A DNA stretch of 64,000 nucleotides from Onchidella celtica (GCA_963931925.1 OZ007567.1:81291186-81355185), one strand, 5' to 3'. Shown: positions 39,951 to 53,000, numbered from the stretch's first letter. Notes: a model not told the origin generated them from the letters alone. Translations and numbers: made by a program.

Positions 39951-42900
39951 CTTAATGACCCTCTCACGACTTTTTTCTAAGAGCTGACTAAGGGCAAAAC
40001 AGTGATGACTGACCTACTTTATATTGACCGAAACAACAATACAACGAATCATTTGAATATGTGTGACGTATCTGAGCTAACCGTGAACTGGGATTATCAA
40101 GAAGCGAAGCTCTAAAGAAGACAACTTTGGCTGTGAGACCACCGCTTAGTTTTCTATACATGACGTGCCATTAGGAAATGCGCAACACCATCTTTACGCA
40201 TGCCAGATTCCGCAATTTACATTACTGCAGCCTTTAACTGGAAGGTTGAGCTCTATGGCCATCAATTTAGTCCAATATACGTATGTTATTTATTGCCGGG
40301 GTTCACAGTTCTTAGCACGAAAGCCTCTTACTGAACTCGTGTCTAGGAAAAATACGTAAACACTTTGGCCGTTTAACTCACTAGAAAGGTGCTTCAAGGT
40401 GCTCGCCTTCAGTGGCCTCGGGGGTAATAACTGTGGCGAGCAGACCAGGCAGAAGGCTCACCTGTGTGATGTGTGCAAGTGCCTTAGAGGGCGGACCTCA
40501 ACCAGACACGAACCAGCTGCAATAAACAATCACCTCTCTCTCTTTCTCTCACTTCGCAGCCAGAGAGGCCAATTTTTGGGTCTTTGTTATTAAATTGGCA
40601 ACAGCCAGTTCTCAATTAGTGTGCATGAAGCGATTTTTTCTCTTTCTGGTGGAAAAAAGGAGAGAAAGAGAGAGGGGGGGGGGGGAGGAGGAGGGATTAA
40701 ATTGCTCCCACATTGACATGTATTGTCTGGCTGCAGGTACGGAATTCGTCAACTCGTCAAACTCAAATGCTGTTTCTTCCATCTCAACCTTTCAAACATT
40801 ACCGTATAAATAAATGTTACTTTAAATGCACGATCTTGAGAGGACTGGCAGTGGATATTACTGGTTTGTATTTGAAAGTGCAATTAATGTTTCGTTTATC
40901 ACTACTGGTGGGATTGCTGAAAAATTCCACGTCACCCTCTTTCTTATTGCTACTGCTGTCGTTGTTGCTGTTGTTGTAGTGGTGGTGGTGGTTGTTTTTA
41001 GAATCACAATTAAGAGTGAAAATCGATAATATATCAAATCTGGTTTAGTACAATTGAAAACTGGAATTCTTGCACAGAGAAGAAAACTGGATTATATTTC
41101 AGTTGATGCACAAAAATTAATGCTGATGCAAATTTAAACAGTTTCGTAGATCTACTGGTCATGTATGAGTCATTATATTTGTGATTTAGTTCACCTTATC
41201 ATGGCGTCAGCAAAAGTGCTTTAAACATCAACCAGGAGGTCTTCTTTCTAAAGTGGTCTAAAATTTTCATTTTAACCAAATGCTTAGTTCAAGTACTACT
41301 ACAATGACATGTATTATATATCGAGCAGCTACTGGAAAGTAGGGGGCCAATTCTCTCCAGTAACACCGTTTTAATCAGTTTGGCTGAATCCTTTCTGAAA
41401 CCGCGAAGAATGTTCACATTTTTTAAATACATGTAGTTTAAATGAAACAAATTGTAAGCGATCAAGTTGTTCTGTTTTCTTTATCTGTGTTGTAAACGAA
41501 CTACAGTTTTAATCCTAAGGTTTGATTTTACCGACCTGATTGGCAGCTTCCTTGACGCTGTAGCGACAGGGGGCTCAAGATAAGGCAAGCGGTTGTAAAT
41601 CCACCGATTAGCTGTAGCAATGATTTTGAAAGAAGTTTTAAGAGCCCTCGCAAGTATCAGTATGATTCACCTCGGAGCAACTGCACACGAGATGGGGTTA
41701 AAACAACAAACCATTGAGTTAATCAGAAGCCACCGATTTTTTTCCACTTCACATGAAGCTTTGATACTAAACACGTCATCTAATGAATATGTTTTATATT
41801 ACCAGTGGTTTGTTTTTTTTGTTCTCATTGAAACACTGATTCATCGGGTGTTGAAGTATTACATTTCCAAAAACTGTTCAGTGTCCAATAACTTTGAAAG
41901 AGGTTTGCAAACAATTATCTATTAAGAAAGAAAAAAAAGTCAATGGAGCCCCTACAATGGATTCCCATTTGTCAGCAACATACTTTATACTTTATCTCAG
42001 AGAACATACTTTATACTTTATCTCAGGCAATCAATGTTAAGTTTAAGTTAAGAGCAGACCACCAATGGTGGAAAGAATCTTTTTTTTTAATTTCCTCAAT
42101 TGGTGCAGTCTTGGGGACAAGTAACTTCAGAGCATGCAATTTAACTGCACTGCTGCATCTTCATTGAAGCTGTGGTTTTAAAATACACGGGTCTTTAGTA
42201 GATGAGACAAATTCTCGTAAAGCTGCTTTCGTAGTTTTTCGTTTTCGTACTAATACTCCCACAATTTCTAGTGTGGTTTTTTTTTTTTTTTTTGATGTTG
42301 CTTTTTTTTCTAATCCTTCTGTTTGTTTGTTTTTGTTGTTGTTGTTGTTGTTGTTGTTGCTATTGTTTCCTTCCTTCATTTAGATCGCAGTATGTACTTG
42401 AGAGCGAATAAAGACCTTTACAGACAATTTTGCTACCCAAGCATTGGTTGGCCAGGTAAGTGTCCGGATGGATTTGGCGACTGAATTCCATTATTCATCA
42501 GCAGGTTGTTTTATAAGGGACAAACAGAATTAACTTAGGACAGACTGGGGAAAAGAGCAGGTCGGGGATATTATCTTAAATCAAACTTTGGCCTGCAAAA
42601 AAAAAAAAAAGTTCAGCTTGTCAGGCCAAGTGAATAGCGAGACAGGTTAGGAAATAGGAGATCACCATCTCATAATCCCCCCCCCTCCCCCCCCCCCGCC
42701 TCCCCCGGCCAAATTATTTAATACCAGTGATAGGCCAATCTGCAGATGTCGTGCAAGACTCGCTTTGTCTCTCCGTATACTACGACACCGCCGGTCAGAT
42801 ACCCTTGGATAGTCTCCATCTTCGCGAAATGCACCGTTCCAAAACAGGCCACAGCTCGTAGACCTGAAGTCTTGAGTCCCTGGCCTTCACAAATCTGCGC

Positions 42901-43174
42901 CAGCTGTCATGGACGAACTCTTTTCTTTGTGCCTGACTACAAATTCAAGATACGATATCGTGAAGTGCAGAAGAAAAATATAAACTGTTAGAAGAACGAA
43001 GTTTCTTTTGTACCATTACTCTTAAGATGTCGGTCATTTGGTGCATTGATTTAAGATTCTGAATGCATCATCGGCTTTCCTTTTTGTTCCGCCAGAAAAC
43101 AATGATATGCTGTTCATTCTATTTCAAAGAAACTGAAGAAACCCTCCTTTTGTTCATGAAAATTGTACCAAGTC
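39951..43174. other. intergenic stretch, no gene recognised
   Basis: Includes a short tandem duplication (about 25 bp, ACTTTATACTTTATCTCAG type) at 41979-42027, a (GTT)n run near 42335-42360, and C tracts near 42678-42706. No recognisable coding region. Confidence 0.55.
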
Positions 43175-44080
43175 AAGATGGGCGCTGGCGTTACTTGGCA
43201 GGATGGGCGCTGATGTTACATGGCAGGGTGGGTGCTGATGTTACATGACAGGATGGGTGCTGATGTTACATAGCAGAATGGGTGCTGATGTTACATAGCA
43301 GGCTGGGTGCTGATGTTACATGGGAGGATGGGTACTGATGTTACATGGGAGGATGGGTGCTGATGTTACATGGCAGGATGGGTGCTGATGTTACATGGCA
43401 GGATGGGTGCTGATGTTACATGGCAGGATGGGTACTGATGTTACATGGGAGGATGGGTGCTGATGTTACATGGCAGGATGGGCGCTGATGTTACATAGCA
43501 GGATGGGTGCTGATGTTACATGGCAGGATGGGTGCTGATGTTACATGGCAGGATGGGTGCTGGTGTTACGTGGCAGAATGAGCGCTGAGGTTACGTGGCA
43601 GAATGGGTGCTGATGTTGCATGACAGGATGGGTGCTGATGTTACATGACAGGCTGGGCGCTAATGTTACATGGCAGGATGGGTGCTGGTATTTACACTTC
43701 AGGATGGGCGGTTACATAGCAGGATGGGTGCTAGGGGTACGTGGCAGGATGGGAGCTAATGTTACATGGCAGGATGGGTGCTAATGTTACATGGCAGGAT
43801 GGTGCTGGTGTTACGTGGCAGAATGAGTGCTGAGGTTACGTGGCAGGATGGGTGCTGATGTTACATGGCAGGATGAGTGCTGGCGTTACGTGGCAGGATG
43901 GGTGCTGATGTTACGTGGCAGGATTGGTGCTGATGTTACGTGGCAGGATGGGTGCTGATGTTACATGGCAGGATTGGTGCTGATGTTACATGGCAGGATG
44001 AGTGCTGATGTTACGTGGCAGGATGGGTCCTGATGTTACATGGTAGGATGGGTCCTGACGTTATATGGCAGGATGAGTGC
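43175..44080. repeat. 25-bp minisatellite, about 36 copies
   Basis: Consensus GGATGGGTGCTGATGTTACA plus TGGCA. Variants include TGGGCGCT, TACGTGGCA and one inserted irregular unit near 43690-43710. Purine-rich on the plus strand. The period is not a multiple of three and no translated product is suggested. Confidence 0.97.
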
Positions 44081-45286
44081 TCAATTGGACTCTTATTTTA
44101 AGGACGGAAATGTCACGTCCTCTTTAGAGATTTTAAAAACAAAGTATACATCTTAAAATCCTGCATTAAATGTTCTTAAACAGTTTAATTTCAGCACATA
44201 TGTATAAACAAAATACTTCACATGGGCTCCCTATCATTCTTCGTCTAAATATTGACACCTGAAGTTGGCTCTCGATAAACAGACGTTGAAAGTAGATGGA
44301 TGTAAACTAAGATGTCGGAGAGACGCCTCTTTGCTTTTGTAAACAGTGTGAAATGTCTAGCCAAATATCACTTGCCAATCGCATAAAAACACTTTATTAA
44401 TCAGGGCTGCTTTTTTTTTTTTTTTGCTACTGTTTATGAAATCAATTCAAGCGTGTATACCAGATTTTTAAAGAAAAGATGCAGGTATAGAAACTAGCAG
44501 TGCACTTTGCGTTTTATAAATGGGCATCTTTTTTTTTTTTCTTGGTTTCGTATTTCATTTATGCCAAATACTATTACACTTATTTAAATTTAAATTGTAA
44601 TGTGCATATTTTTGCGAGAGGAAAAATCACAGTAATTGTCCGCTTTCGTTTTATTTTCTCATAATCCTTTCGGAAATTTAAAATCAACAACTGAGTCCAA
44701 AGTTGCAAGCTGTGCAAGGAATTTCTCTCTCTACAAGAGACCTGTTAGTGGATGTTTATTATTCTGCAGTAGTAACGACGTCGAAGAGGAAGCCAGGAGT
44801 CATGAAAAACTTAACCCCATGCGTCAGGCTCGTCAAGTGAGTGGTAGACCTTCTAGGAAACGCAATTTCCTTCACGTCTAATTTACAATTCCTCCAAATA
44901 AAGGAAGGTATACTGTAAAATCGTATGGCTTATTAAGCCACATCCTGGATAATGATTGCAAGTGCTGCCAACTATCCAGAAACTTACCACTCGTTCTCCT
45001 TAAGGCGAGACTGGAAGAAGAATCGTGGCGAGAAGTATACATCTCAATAGACCATGTTTATATTACCCCCCTGAAAGAAACACATTTACACGCATTTATT
45101 TGCGCGTGCATGAGCTTAACTGCCGTTATCCATCTCTTGCCTTGAGGGGGTCTCTTGGCTTCACCGATCAATCTCCCACTAAAGGCGTGCCATAGTCTGA
45201 AAGACAACAGAACTATGGAGGTAGAAGGGGGGAGGGCGCATGAAGGAGGCAGAGTGAGGAAGGGAGTGGCAATAAGACAGAGGCTA
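44081..45286. other. intergenic sequence, no gene recognised
   Basis: T tracts near 44411-44425 and 44530-44541; no coding signal. Confidence 0.5.
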
Positions 45287-45371
45287 TTGTAGCCAGCTAT
45301 AGCCGAGCAGTGAATACAATTCAGTATTTTCTCTATTCGGCTTTGTAATTAGACTTCGGTTCCATAACTAC
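45287..45371 (+). mobile_element. decayed copy of the TGTTAGGGG-ended MITE
   Basis: Shares the interior with the next copy: GAGCAGTGAATACAATTCAG, TATTCGGCTTTGTAATTAG and a final CATAACTACA. The left terminal repeat is lost. It lies about 75 bp from the next copy. Confidence 0.55.
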
Positions 45372-45446
45372 AGCCACTTGGACAGACATTGTTGGTGAAA
45401 CATGCTGACCGATTAAACTCCAATAAACAGAAGGCTGTGTAATTAT

Positions 45447-45550
45447 TGTTAGGGACGCGTAGTATTTTTTCTTATAAGCCATTGCTGAACAGTGAACACA
45501 ACTCGGTATTATTCTGTTTGGTTTGTTAATTAGTCTACGCGCCCCTAACT
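45447..45550 (+). mobile_element. TGTTAGGGG-ended MITE, copy 3
   Basis: Ends are TGTTAGGGACGCGTAGTAT and, on the minus strand, GTTAGGGGCGCGTAGACTAA. The interior has AAGCCATTGCTGAACAGTGA. About 104 bp, non-coding. Confidence 0.8.
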
Positions 45551-47552
45551 ACATTCTTTTCATAAACGGAAGCGTACAGAGTTATTTCACATTGCAGCTT
45601 TGAAGTTTTAATCCTTTTGCTTTTTAAAGCAATTGTATTTATATTCATATAACTTAGATTTATTCCGTTACCTTTAATATTTCACTGGGCAGTTTTGCCC
45701 GAGTTCGTTTTGAACTGACAATAATTATTCCCGAATTAAATTCGTTTCGAAACTAAAAGATATACTGGGTTACAAAATGTTTTCATTTACGTCAAAATAT
45801 ACACTAGTTTCTATTTACGTGGGCATGAAACGGCTTAAATGGCTTCAGCCTTCCATTCCCACTCCACCAACCCATTCCTGCTGATATAAGTACTCCATGG
45901 TGCTGATATCTTTCAAATTATGGTCTGTGGAAACGCATCAGTGTTCACAATGTGAATAATATTAAATTAATTATGAGTGCTAATGTCTCTGTCTGCTTGA
46001 ATAAATACAAAACAAATTATTTCAAATTTGGCCTGCAACTGAGAGACTTTTAATGCCGAACATCCTACGTTTTTGGGGGGGTTTTTTTGTTGTATTGATC
46101 GCAGGACCACGTTAACATGCCTTGGGAACTGGATTTTGTCACTGAGTTTACACGTCTGTACTAAATTTAGAACTCGATTTTTAACGGGAAAAAAAAGAGT
46201 ATCAAATGCAGCAGCAGGTGTTCTGTTCAAGTTTTCGAAGTGTTTGCGTGTCAAACCTTGCTTGACATCCAGACAAAGGTATACGTGTAAAGCCGGCTGA
46301 TAATTGTAAAGATATGGGATGACCCCTAGGATATGTGATGAGAAGATTTTGAGGCTAGAGTTAGATTTATACTTCAGATTGGTGTTAGATAAAGGGTTAG
46401 GGTACGGATTAATTATGGCAGCCAGTTAGATATTTTCTATGGGTAATTCCAGCCCTCCAAAAATAACCGGCTTTAACCTGTTCCCTGCGGGGTACGTTGT
46501 GGGCACAAATGTAAGACAGAATGGTATGAAAAAAGAAATCAACCAAAATTGGTACAATTACATCCCATTCTTTATATTTTCTGTAACCCTCAAATTGCAT
46601 ATCAACAATCCCTGGGTGTCATTAAAATTTTGCTCTGAGAAATTTTCTTTTGTTTATTTATGTTTATTTTGTAATACTTAGATGCGGCCTTTTGTATAGG
46701 TTATCAGGTTGGATCCAGCTAGGAGCTTTGACCTCCAATTCTATAGGTTTGACTTTCACTTTGAAAAAAAGAGAGAGGTTTGCTATTCTCCCACATCCCA
46801 CTCCCTTTACACACACACACTATCTCCCAGACTGCACCAAAGTCTATATGGCAATCCTTACTTTGGAGATGTTAGCAGATCGGTTCGGATAAGGTTGTTA
46901 AAGAAAGTATCAAGAATGTTTCAAACTCCACTGAGCAACATGTTTATTTGTTTCTCTCTTGTTTGTCCTTTCATTTCTTTGTTTGTTTAAATTAAATTTC
47001 AGCATGTTCTTAATGGGAGGAATTATAAGAAAGAATCATTAAATTGTAATGTAATATGTTGTGAAGATATTTACATAATTCTCAGCTTTCATTTCCAAAG
47101 AAATAATTACATTCTAAGCACAAATCAGTGACATCTACATTGAAACAAAATTGGTTTTACACCCAAATGGCATTCACAGTTTTATAATATGTTCTTGTTC
47201 GGAGTGACTAAATTTGATCTATGCAGCTAAATTGTTTTATTTCCATCAATAAATAATGCATTGGTCTCAAATGGTCAGAGATGGGAAGAATGTAGAGCCA
47301 GGAGTACTATCTCTGCTGATGCATTGGATCGTGCATTCTTTCGCAAGTATTTTAAATTTGAAAGACTATCCACTAGATCTATATGGCGTATTTCATTTTT
47401 TATTAATTAGAATTTAATGTATTAATTACGAAATAGAATTGCTAATCTGCATTAGAAAACTAATTAGAATTTCTTTATTAACTCTTTTTTCCAAATTTTC
47501 TTTTCTTGTCCTTCATTTCGCTGCCATTTATTCCACCCAAGAGTGTAAATAG
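45551..47552. other. intergenic sequence, no gene recognised
   Basis: Open frames up to about 95 codons, none recognised. Confidence 0.5.
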
Positions 47553-47890
47553 ATTTATTGTTACTGAATCTTTCAGTCTTCGTAATTTAAAATTTGAAGA
47601 AACGCCGTTTGGCCTATAAATAGATAGTCCCTGTCACTATATCCGTGCTATATTTTAAACAGCAATAGACATGGGAAATTTTGCATTTTCAACCACTTAA
47701 TGCATTTCCTGGAATTTAATCATTTATTGTTAATATATCTTTCCGTCCACGTAAATCAGAATTAGAAGAAAAATTGTTTAACCTATACATATAGTCCGTG
47801 TTACCATATGCGCGCTATTTTAAGCAGCAACAGACACTGGAAATTTTGCATTTTCAACCACTTAATCCATTTCTTGCAATTTAATCATTT
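47553..47890. repeat. diverged tandem duplication, ~169-bp unit
   Basis: Units 47553-47721 and 47722-47890 both begin ATTTATTGTTA and share GAAATTTTGCATTTTCAACC, ACTTAAT and a final TTTAATCATTT. Divergence is moderate, so the duplication is old. Confidence 0.8.
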
Positions 47891-48435
47891 CCAAGCCAAA
47901 TTTTATCCCTTGTTTTTATCCTCCTGCAAAATTTCAAAATCTGAACAAAGTGATTAGAAATAGGCAGTAATGTTACAAATACTGACCGATTAAAATTGAA
48001 ACCCGTGATTGTGTGAACAAACATGAGGCCATCTGAGAAATTGATGGAGTAAACAGCTGCCGGGTGTTCCACTATGCAGTTGGTATTATCCTTGTTTCCG
48101 GTCGTGTTGTTGTGTTCGTTGGAGGTAGCGTTCTTAGTAACGGTTGGTCTGTGAAGGTGTGATCATCAACACTGTTTGTCGTGTGGGTAGTGATTAATTC
48201 CGGTCTTTGTTTTGGGGAATTATGAACGTCTTGTAAACTAGAGAAATGTAAAAAAAAAAATATGGATTTGGTTACTCATGTGTACTAAAACAAAGAACAA
48301 TTGATAACCATTGTGAATTATTTTGATCTGTAATTATTTATGATTTTTTTGGGGGGGGGGGGGACGGAGGGTGGGGGTGGGAGTGAGGGGGGGGGGGGAG
48401 TCAGCCACTGCTATGACACTTTATGAGAAGGCTGT
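47891..48435. other. intergenic sequence with G-rich tract
   Basis: A strongly G-rich tract lies at 48350-48400. No gene recognised. Confidence 0.6.
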
Positions 48436-48540
48436 TGTTAGGGGCGCGTGGTACTTTACATTATAAGCCATTTCTGAACAGCGACCACAACTCAATGTTA
48501 TCTCTGTTTGGCTTTGTAATTATACTACGTGCCCCTAACA
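48436..48540 (+). mobile_element. TGTTAGGGG-ended MITE, copy 4 (best preserved)
   Basis: Ends are TGTTAGGGGCGCGTGGTA and, on the minus strand, TGTTAGGGGCACGTAGTAT. The terminal repeat may extend outward: the left flank AGAAGGCTGT and the right flank (minus strand AAGAACGT) are similar, and similar flanks occur at the other copies. The full element may therefore be about 122 bp. Non-coding. Confidence 0.85.
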
Positions 48541-49104
48541 ACGTTCTTGCTTTGGGGCAAGAATTTGTACAATTTCGTTATTGTTTTTGTTCAAAATAAT
48601 GTGGAAATATTCTGAACACCGTTGACTACAGGCAGACAAATTTTCTTTCATTTAATGGGCAGCTGCCTAATTTTAGTGCTGCATGGAATTATAGGTTTGG
48701 GTTTGCTAATTGACGTAGGAGCGTCTTACATCAGACCAGGAGTAAATAGAGACAAGTTTTGGACAGTTGGGTGGTACCAGAAGGATAGTCAGTGTAGAGT
48801 GCTATGTTGTAAGACAATAATATATATATGTTACCGGCACAGCATGAACTCAGGCATTCTATATATATTGCCGAAGAGGAGGCTGCAAAGTATGAAGTAT
48901 TTCATGTTATACACATTGCCTAGGCATTCTATAGAATGTCAAAGACAACCAGGCAAAGTACAAAATTTTGCCACCAGCAGTAGGGGTGTGACCTTCGACA
49001 CATGCTTGAATCGTCATTTCCATGTTAGCTACACCCTCATATTTTGGTAATCACCTCTGCTGCTAGTTAATCCGTACTTTAATTTCAAAATAACTATAAA
49101 AGGG

Positions 49105-49390
49105 TTTCGTGTGTTTTAGTTTCATATTTCACTAGATATGACTTTGTCCGTTAAAAAAAAAAAAGAATAGAAAAAGGAAAAAAAAAACTTTTCATGATTG
49201 TATTTTCATACTCTGCTTAATTAGCTAATTTACCAGCAACATGTGAATCAGTATCTTATTGATTCCATTATAGTAAGCTGTCGTACCTTTTGGCTCCATG
49301 CTCGTATATTGCTAGATATAATTCCATGATTGTGTTTTCACTTTACTTAATAATTCATCTGCATCAAGTGAATCAGTATATGTAATGTAA
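49105..49390. repeat. diverged tandem duplication, ~132-bp period
   Basis: CATGATTGTATTTTCA at 49193 and CATGATTGTGTTTTCA at 49325 start matching blocks that end in GTGAATCAGTAT. Preceding CTAGATAT blocks also match. It lies inside the inverted-repeat element. Confidence 0.65.
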
Positions 49391-49558
49391 TATTAGGATC
49401 TTGTACTATTTTGTAGTTCTTGTTTGATTTTCAACAGTTTTTTTGTTTTTTTTAGTTAAACAACAGAAAAGAATCGTTTCATACATTGCCTAGACGATGC
49501 TCGTTATTCTATATAATGCCTAGGCAATGTAAATAACCCCTAGGCATACTATGTAAGA

Positions 49559-49957
49559 CGCCCGTGCAGATGCGGGGCCCTCTTGCAGAAGAGGGACAGC
49601 AAAGAACACATCTGACGTGATACTGCGCGTCGTAAGAGGCGACTAAAGGTGCAAAGGTCCTGGTCTCCCGAGAAGAGCCAGTTGGCGGTGGGCCAACTAC
49701 CCACCTAGTAAAAATAAAGCACTTACATAAATACAAGCAAATACTTTAAATCAGTCTTTTATCTTGGGAGAAGGGGGAGCATCTGCACCTGTAGATTCAA
49801 TGAAGGACAAGGGAAGAGTCAGAGAAAATGATGTGCAACGAAGCAGAAAGACTTGGAATAATGTAAAGAGGCTGGCCCATGATAGAGAGGGATGGAAAGT
49901 GTTTGTTGGTGGCCTATACCCTGATCCAGGGTGAGAAAGGCAATGATGATGATGATG
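49559..49957 (+). mobile_element. short LINE-derived insertion with 13-bp target-site duplications
   Basis: A 399-bp unit flanked by perfect ATACTATGTAAGA copies at 49546-49558 and 49958-49970. Its 3' half encodes the last residues of a LINE ORF: RKTWNNVKRLAHDREGWKVF and VGGLYPDPG, then TGA at 49932-49934, then a (GAT)n tail, as in RTE-like LINEs. Its 5' half (GCGTCGTAAGAGGCGACTAA, then a CCAACTACCCACC block) is non-coding and looks like a LINE leader or SINE body. Joining both ends without the middle suggests an internally deleted, non-autonomous derivative. The clade assignment is tentative. Confidence 0.75.
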
Positions 49958-50064
49958 ATACTATGTAAGAAATCAGAATAACACCTCTACATCATACTTT
50001 GCCTAATATGTCTCGGCATTCAATAGAATGCCTGGATTTCATATTTTGCGGTAACATATACACT

Positions 50065-53000
50065 TAGCAGTTTCCTGCGATACAACTGGTCATACACGCT
50101 ACGAAGTCCTTTTTAAGACCCAGAGTTTGGACGCAACTACCACCCACAATTCTGTCAGGGGACACCCAGACTCCCGAACTGGGTCTAACAGGGTTCGTGG
50201 GATGTAGCTTCGCCACCTTATTTCTTTTTGTTCCATCTCCTGTCACAGAAAAACTGGAGATCTTTCAGTGTGTAGAAGGGATATAATTAATGCACACTTT
50301 GACACTTGTTTAAAATGCGCTGTGGCACTTACAAAGCTGTTTCACAGTTCCGATTGATTCTAACTCCTTATCATAATGGCTGTAGTTAAGGACTGTGGTC
50401 TAATTACAAAGACAACTAGAGAAATTGCTGACTAATGTTCATTGCACATATATAGTCTCCCAACAATAAACGCCGCAAAGACTGAGCGTCGAATTTTCCA
50501 GTTGTGCAAAAAGTGGAATTGTAACAAACAAGAACTGGGATCGCGACCTGTCTGACGCGAGTCCTTTTCCCGAGAAGACCTCAGGTGATTTAGCTTTACC
50601 TATAGTTACAATTCTGTATTACAAGTGCCCGTGTGGGCTCATTAATATTGCAATACCCAACCAACAACACAACACTTCGAACATCACAGAAATAACCAAG
50701 CAATGAATCCATACAAACGGTACTGTTATATCCCCCACAGACTTTATTACACATCTTTTGCAAAAAAAACAAACAAAAAAAAACGTCCGTAAACAAAGTA
50801 AGAAAGAAATATTCTACAACTTTGTGTACCATTATTTCATTAACAGATAATCAGCATGAAATAAGAATACATGCACAATGTAAAGATAACAATTTTTCTG
50901 AAAGTGTTCAGTGAAGATAAAAATGAACTGAAGTTAATTTCTCATTTTCTGTTCAAACACTGAAATCTAGTTTGGATGAGTGTGATGTACCTGTGCTTTA
51001 CAGATATAATGTATTAAATGTATGTAATGTTTATTTATCCATTTATTTATCATAAATTATTTATCTATTTGCCTGTCAGTCCGTCTATCTGTTATCTCTA
51101 TCTATTTACTTTTTATCCTTGGTCAAATATCCTACAAAGGGATGACAACCTCCTTGGGCAGAACTTAGAGTGAAAAGAAGTTTCTGAGAACCTGGATGAT
51201 GCCATCTTACATATATACAGATATACAGTATTGAAAAGCAAAATCAATGAAATGAGCTTCCGTGAACCACACTCGATGAAGTCAAAAAAGGGTCTCGAAT
51301 TTCATTACATATCTGAAAAGCAGGACACAGTTTTATACAGTCTTGTGCACTAAACAAGAGAATACTGCATGGATACCGTATGCAAACTAAAAAAAAAAAA
51401 AAAGTATACACCCTAAAAAAAAAATGATGAATTCAGTTTTCATAGCTGTCAAATTTTGCAATATATAATCCTTTCATATGACACTAATATTTTTTTAACT
51501 TGTTTTATCTTACATAAAATGAGTTTCATAGTGCTTGGTTTTCTTCCCCCCCCCCCCCCCCCCCCCAGAAAAAAAGAGAGATGTCAGAAAAGCCACAGAA
51601 CTGAAGTTGTCAAACGCATTGAGGTTTCCAAGGACGTTATTCTTAACCATGGCGTGATGGGAATAAAAATATCATACAAAATAAGAATTGAAAACCTGCA
51701 ATCAGATATAATATTTTTATGAATAGGTTGTTGTTTTTTTCAGTTATTTTCATAAAAGGTCACATGTGACAAAACATTTTTTATCACATCTCACTAATAT
51801 ACATAATATTATATATACATTTTAGTAAAACTCTAGTAATTCTCAGTGTTATTCAGGAAACTAAGTCCAATATTATACACAATTAAAGATGATCATGTTG
51901 AATTTTATTTATATAATATGTAAGTGAAATTGATAGACATCTGTCTCCACACTTTTACAGAGTAATGATATCTCTTCCCAACTTTCCTGAACCGTTATCT
52001 CCCTACGCACGTAACTATGAGGTGTAAATTCAGCAGAGCGAGCAGCAAAGAAAATATAAGAGTGATAAAGCAAGAAGTTTAACTGTGTTATCTTCTTTCA
52101 ATCACATAATAGTGAACAACTGGTCTATTCTCTTAGAGATGTTTTAATTAATGTTCTCATTGTGCGTTTGACCCACATTAAATGCAAGAGATTATAGTCC
52201 ATGATCCTGGCTTTGCGCTAACGTATTATCAGTTTTAAGAAAAGCCATCTGTTGAATATCAGAGAACTTTTGCACGTGCTTTTACTTTGTCATGGACGTT
52301 GCTGATATTATTTTTAGCTCTTAGAACTTTCCTGAATAGATATCAACATTGTACGAAGTTGTCTGTTGAGATAAGGCTCTTGCTGCAACAAGGTGAGGTC
52401 TGTTTCGTAAAATGTTTCATTCACGGATTGATTTACTGAAAATTCCTTTCGCACTTTCCCAAAGCATTTGTTTAGGTACACCAATATCATTGTGTGCTCC
52501 CTAAGTCTGATTCCTAGAGTTCTTTGTCTAAATTCTTGCTTTTGAAAGACGTCTTTGTCAAAATTGTCCAGACTCTTGCTTTTGACTTTCTTATTGACCA
52601 ACTGTTGATTTTTACCATTTTCGTTCAGCCTCCGATGAAAAATGTCGTTTGTGACCCAAGTGTGTGCTGAAATAGCTTATCAGGACTTGATTCTATGACC
52701 CAGGTAACCACGCCTGGCCCTCTTACAAAAACAGTTGTAGAGAAGCAATGTAACTCCTTTAGTGCTACAAAATTAATTTGCTCTTAAGGGACATTTTGAC
52801 TGAAGCTAGATCGGAGGGGAAAATATATATTACTATTATACATTACAGTGATAATACAGTAAATAACATTAACACGCCCCTAAAACAAAATTGCGTGTAT
52901 TTTCGTTCACTTCTGCAACACGTCATACAACACTGATCATGCTCGCTTGTGCGTAATGGTGTGTGAACAAATTACAACTTATGTTACAGGTACGAGTGTT

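Larger units (their letters stand above)
48822..50064. mobile_element. inverted-repeat-bounded element hosting a nested retroelement
   Basis: The left end (48822-48900) reads TATATGTTACCGGCA and later AGGCATTCTATA and GCAAAGTATGAAGT. The right end (about 49985-50064), on the minus strand, reads TATATGTTACCGCAA, then AGGCATTCTATTGAATGCC and GGCAAAGTATGATGT in the same order. Copies of a TTGCCTAGGCATTCTATA-like motif recur inside (near 48915 and 49485-49545, in both orientations). A 142-codon frame (48622-49050) overlaps the left arm and is not recognised. The class of element is unknown. Confidence 0.55.

Noticed and set aside
48622..49050. 142-codon open frame as a gene
   Set aside because: It runs into the inverted-repeat arm of a probable mobile element and has no recognisable domain.
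51061..51110. TCTATCTGTTATC-like stretch as a microsatellite
   Set aside because: Too short and degenerate to call a repeat array.
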